In this document: positions 61,848 through 64,000 of the stretch, one piece after another
How the letters are laid out: every line of letters starts with the position of its first letter
Position numbering within the stretch: the first letter of the stretch is position 1
Source of the DNA: Bacteroidota bacterium
GTDB taxonomy: Bacteria; Bacteroidota; Bacteroidia; Chitinophagales; Saprospiraceae
Assembly: GCA_029781865.1 (NCBI GenBank)
Contig: JAKOVW010000081.1
Span: forward strand, 124,001-188,000
Direction: 5' to 3'
DNA length: 64,000 bases
The notes under the pieces: generated by a model
What the model was told of the DNA's origin: nothing
The model's input: the letters and a program-made list of their open reading frames with translations, nothing else
Databases searched by the model: none
Program-made: the position numbers and the translations under genes

Positions 61848-62614
61848 ATATTTTCTTTAGTAAGCGTTACCGGAACTTCTTGTTTTAAAATAAACGAATC
61901 ATCCGGCTTTTTGTCTTTCAATCCGGCCAACCAATCCTGTGATACTCTGAATTGATTTTGCTGAAACAAATCAAATTCAGGCATGACCCTGATAAATGCA
62001 AGGGCTTCATGCGTTTTAATTTTATCGAATTCGCGGAAACCATTGATTACTGCCTGATCCAAATGATAAAATGCTTCATAAGCTTTTTCTTCCAGTGAAT
62101 AAGCACAGGCGATATTGAAATGTAAGGCTTTATCCTCTGGTGATATAGCGATGGCTTTCCTGAAATCTTCAATTGCTCCTTTCGTATCGTAATCTCTGAA
62201 TTTTTTTATTCCGGATTGCTTGAGCTGTTCTGCTTCTTTGAGCCGGTTAGATGGTTTCAGATAACTTCCTTTTTCATTTTTGAATTCTGTTACGTTCACA
62301 GCATCTTCATCTAACATAATATACCGTCCTTTGTTTTTGCGGTCTTTTCTGACATTTTCAAGGCGTCTTCCATAGCGGTCTCTGAAATAATAACTGTTGT
62401 ATTTTCGGTCAAACTCGACTTGATCCATGGTCATTAATTTATAGGCATCATACCAGGCGAGAAAAGCCGATATCGGAAAACCAAAAAATCGTCCAAACCA
62501 AATAAACAAAGCGATATATCCTATTCCCAATTCCGGCTGTCTTAAATAAAACTTATGCACTCCAAAACTGCCAACAAAAATGGCCAATAAAACCGCTACA
62601 AATCTTTTTTTCAT
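61844..62614 (-). CDS. TM2-domain and TPR-containing membrane protein
   Basis: This 256-residue protein starts with a TM2 domain (KKRFVAVLLAIFVGSFGVHKFYL, then GIGYIALFIWFGRFFGFPISAFLAWYDAYKLM), which is two membrane helices with a conserved GxHxFY. A basic linker (RDRYGRRLENVRKDRKNKGR) follows. A TPR-like region (about 130-215) includes YDTKGAIEDFRKAIAISPEDKALHFNIACAYSL. The family is of unknown function. Its start overlaps the PP2C gene stop and its stop overlaps the CBS gene start, each by 4 bases. Confidence 0.85.
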   Translation of the reverse strand: MKKRFVAVLLAIFVGSFGVHKFYLRQPELGIGYIALFIWFGRFFGFPISAFLAWYDAYKLMTMDQVEFDRKYNSYYFRDRYGRRLENVRKDRKNKGRYIMLDEDAVNVTEFKNEKGSYLKPSNRLKEAEQLKQSGIKKFRDYDTKGAIEDFRKAIAISPEDKALHFNIACAYSLEEKAYEAFYHLDQAVINGFREFDKIKTHEALAFIRVMPEFDLFQQNQFRVSQDWLAGLKDKKPDDSFILKQEVPVTLTKENI

Positions 62615-63834
62615 GATTCGGAAAATTTAAACGTCATGATGGCAATATCATCCGGAATCTCTTCATTACCCTTAAACTCCATGATATTATTCATAATTGA
62701 ATTACACATATCATTTGCTTCAAGTTCTTTATGCTCTAAAATATAGGTTTTCAGCATTCCTTCTGAAAAATTTACGCCAGACTTGTTTTTTAAATCGGTC
62801 AATCCATCTGTAAAAGCTACCAATGTAGTTCCATTCTCTAAATTAATAATGCCTTCTTTAATTTCCGGAAGCTGCTCAAAATGTCCAATAATGGTCGTGG
62901 TAGCTTTTAATTCGATTATCTTGCCATTCTGATACAGCAATGGTGGAATATGACCGGCATTTACATAGTATAACAGTTTCTTTTGTATATCTGCAACCGC
63001 AATGAAAAAAGTTAAATATTTTTCTCCCTTGGTAATTCGCATCACTGCCTGATTCAATACCATCACCAGGGTTTCCAGATCTTTGTACTGTTGACCCAAA
63101 TTTTGCAGCAATGCCTGAAAATTGGCCATAATCATTGCAGCAGCAATTCCCTTACCGGAAACATCTGCAATGCAAAAGCATATTTTGTTTTCTGTAAACC
63201 AGATGTAATCGATATAATCTCCACCAACTTTATAATAGGGCCTGTAAGCATTGCCCATGGAAAAATTTTTTCCACATGGCATTTGATCCGGAATAAGCAT
63301 CTTCGTCACATCCTTGGCAAGTTCCCATTCTTTCTCCTGAACAATTTGCCGTCTCACCAGACGCTTGTTTTCAATAGCAACAGCAACAATATTAGTAATA
63401 GAGGTAATGAATTGAATGTTGTTGAAAATGTCATCTCCTTTTTTGACTCCGCTGATCAGGGAATAAGCAATCGGATCCGTTTTATGAAATACTGGAATAA
63501 TAAATTCAAAGGCTTGTAACAATTTATGATCTTCCTTCTTTATAGTATGTAATCTGTTGTACTTGATAAAGAGTTGAGGTAGCTTTTCAAGGTCGATTAC
63601 CGGATCCACATTATGACTGATGACCATCTGCCAGGAATCACCATCTCTTACATACAGAATAAGTCTTTCTATACTTAGCTCCCAGGTCAGAAAGCTCTTA
63701 TACATATTAAATAGCTCTTCCTGGGGAAGGTTTTCATTAATTGCCTGGGTAATATTGAGCAAAGAGGTTATTTGAAGTTGCTTCAAACTCAACTCATTTT
63801 GCATTTTCGTCAATATGGCTTGCTCTCTACTCAT
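62611..63834 (-). CDS. SpoIIE-family (PP2C-type) serine phosphatase with GAF-like sensor
   Basis: This 407-residue protein has a short coiled coil (about 1-25) and a GAF-like domain (about 25-160, starting LLNITQAINENLPQEELFNMY). A SpoIIE/PP2C phosphatase domain (about 185-405) contains VGGDYIDYIWF, CFCIADVSGKGIAAAMIMA, YYVNAGHIPPLLY, VAFTDGLTDLKNKSG and PDDIAIMTFKF with the metal-binding Asp residues. Such RsbU-like phosphatases act on anti-sigma-factor antagonists or other phosphoproteins. No antagonist gene is seen. It overlaps the ABC permease stop and the TM2 start. Confidence 0.92.
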   Translation of the reverse strand: MSREQAILTKMQNELSLKQLQITSLLNITQAINENLPQEELFNMYKSFLTWELSIERLILYVRDGDSWQMVISHNVDPVIDLEKLPQLFIKYNRLHTIKKEDHKLLQAFEFIIPVFHKTDPIAYSLISGVKKGDDIFNNIQFITSITNIVAVAIENKRLVRRQIVQEKEWELAKDVTKMLIPDQMPCGKNFSMGNAYRPYYKVGGDYIDYIWFTENKICFCIADVSGKGIAAAMIMANFQALLQNLGQQYKDLETLVMVLNQAVMRITKGEKYLTFFIAVADIQKKLLYYVNAGHIPPLLYQNGKIIELKATTTIIGHFEQLPEIKEGIINLENGTTLVAFTDGLTDLKNKSGVNFSEGMLKTYILEHKELEANDMCNSIMNNIMEFKGNEEIPDDIAIMTFKFSES

Positions 63835-64000
63835 TTATTAACTGACATTCTTACATCTCCTTTGTCTCTCAAATAACTTGTGATAAGCTGAAATGACAGA
63901 ACGAGCAAAACTACAACAATGGAAGGAATCAAGGCTAACATTGGTTTTCCCGTAACTGCATAGGCATATTGTTCCTGTAGAATATTACCTAAAGTTGGAA
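63831..64000 (-). CDS. ABC transporter permease, C-terminal end only (Opp/Dpp-like)
   Basis: Only the last 56 codons are present, reading leftward from the window edge to a TGA at 63833-63831. The end PTLGNILQEQYAYAV, then LALIPSIVVVLLVLSFQLITSYLRD, matches the last membrane helix of DppC/OppC-type peptide or nickel permeases, where PxLG...P and a final LRD are typical. A tail KGDVRMSVNK follows. The stop overlaps the phosphatase ATG in an ATGA arrangement, indicating translational coupling. Confidence 0.75.
   Translation of the reverse strand, partial: PTLGNILQEQYAYAVTGKPMLALIPSIVVVLLVLSFQLITSYLRDKGDVRMSVNK

Overview
The window is AT-rich DNA from a Bacteroidota chromosome, most likely a member of the Saprospiraceae or a close relative. 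At least seven proteins end in a type IX secretion (T9SS) sorting domain. SprB-like repeats, a TonB-dependent receptor with a carboxypeptidase-like N-terminal domain, FISUMP and Omp28-type proteins, an ompH-ompH-murI cluster and TAnnTTTG promoter elements all fit that phylum. Shine-Dalgarno sequences are generally weak or absent. No tRNA, rRNA, CRISPR array, transposase or phage gene was seen. Family and phylum assignments rest on recognising sequence features, not on a database search.

Region 1 (1-5.8 kb) is a DNA-damage and translesion-synthesis island: a partial SRAP (YedK/HMCES-like) gene, a short DnaE-type polymerase, a DinB polymerase and a divergent XRE-S24 (LexA/UmuD-like) regulator. 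A tandem array of palindromic hairpins lies between the two polymerases, and back-to-back promoters plus a palindrome lie between dinB and the regulator. Region 2 (5.9-13.9 kb) holds small metabolic and stress genes (GlsB-like, SRPBCC, methyltransferase, YitT, SDR, FISUMP lipoprotein, Rossmann protein, cupin). It ends in a second XRE-S24 regulator beside an Ada-type repair protein. Region 3 (13.9-21.6 kb) has a ketopantoate-reductase-like gene, an S9 peptidase, an LpxL-like acyltransferase, a frameshifted gene remnant and a BlaI-M56-PDZ operon.

Region 4 (21.9-34.3 kb) is surface biology: a large T9SS cargo with a possible caspase-like domain, a beta-barrel and a tandem-repeat T9SS protein. 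An ECF sigma/RskA anti-sigma pair then diverges from a DUF4331, TPR lipoprotein and TonB receptor set. Region 5 (34.4-49.5 kb) contains ompH-ompH-murI, a second repeat protein, hutH coupled to a PagL-like deacylase and an M48 lipoprotein, prohibitin, a glycosyltransferase, two tandem Omp28-like T9SS paralogues and a stand-alone ECF sigma factor.

Region 6 (49.7-64 kb) is mostly housekeeping on the minus strand: secA, a SPOR-like gene, rodA, tgt and an lptF/G permease are packed with almost no gaps. They are followed by a cyclase-family gene, NAD kinase, an Omp85-like barrel, and a translationally coupled run of ABC permease, SpoIIE phosphatase, TM2/TPR protein and CBS protein.

The most distinctive items are the two S24-linked DNA-damage modules with palindromes abutting the regulator starts, the hairpin array, the ECF/RskA-DUF4331-TPR-TonB locus, the BlaI-M56-PDZ operon with a Met/Cys-rich secreted partner, the Omp28 paralogue that lost its CPPC motif, and an outer-membrane gene whose signal peptide has no conventional start codon.
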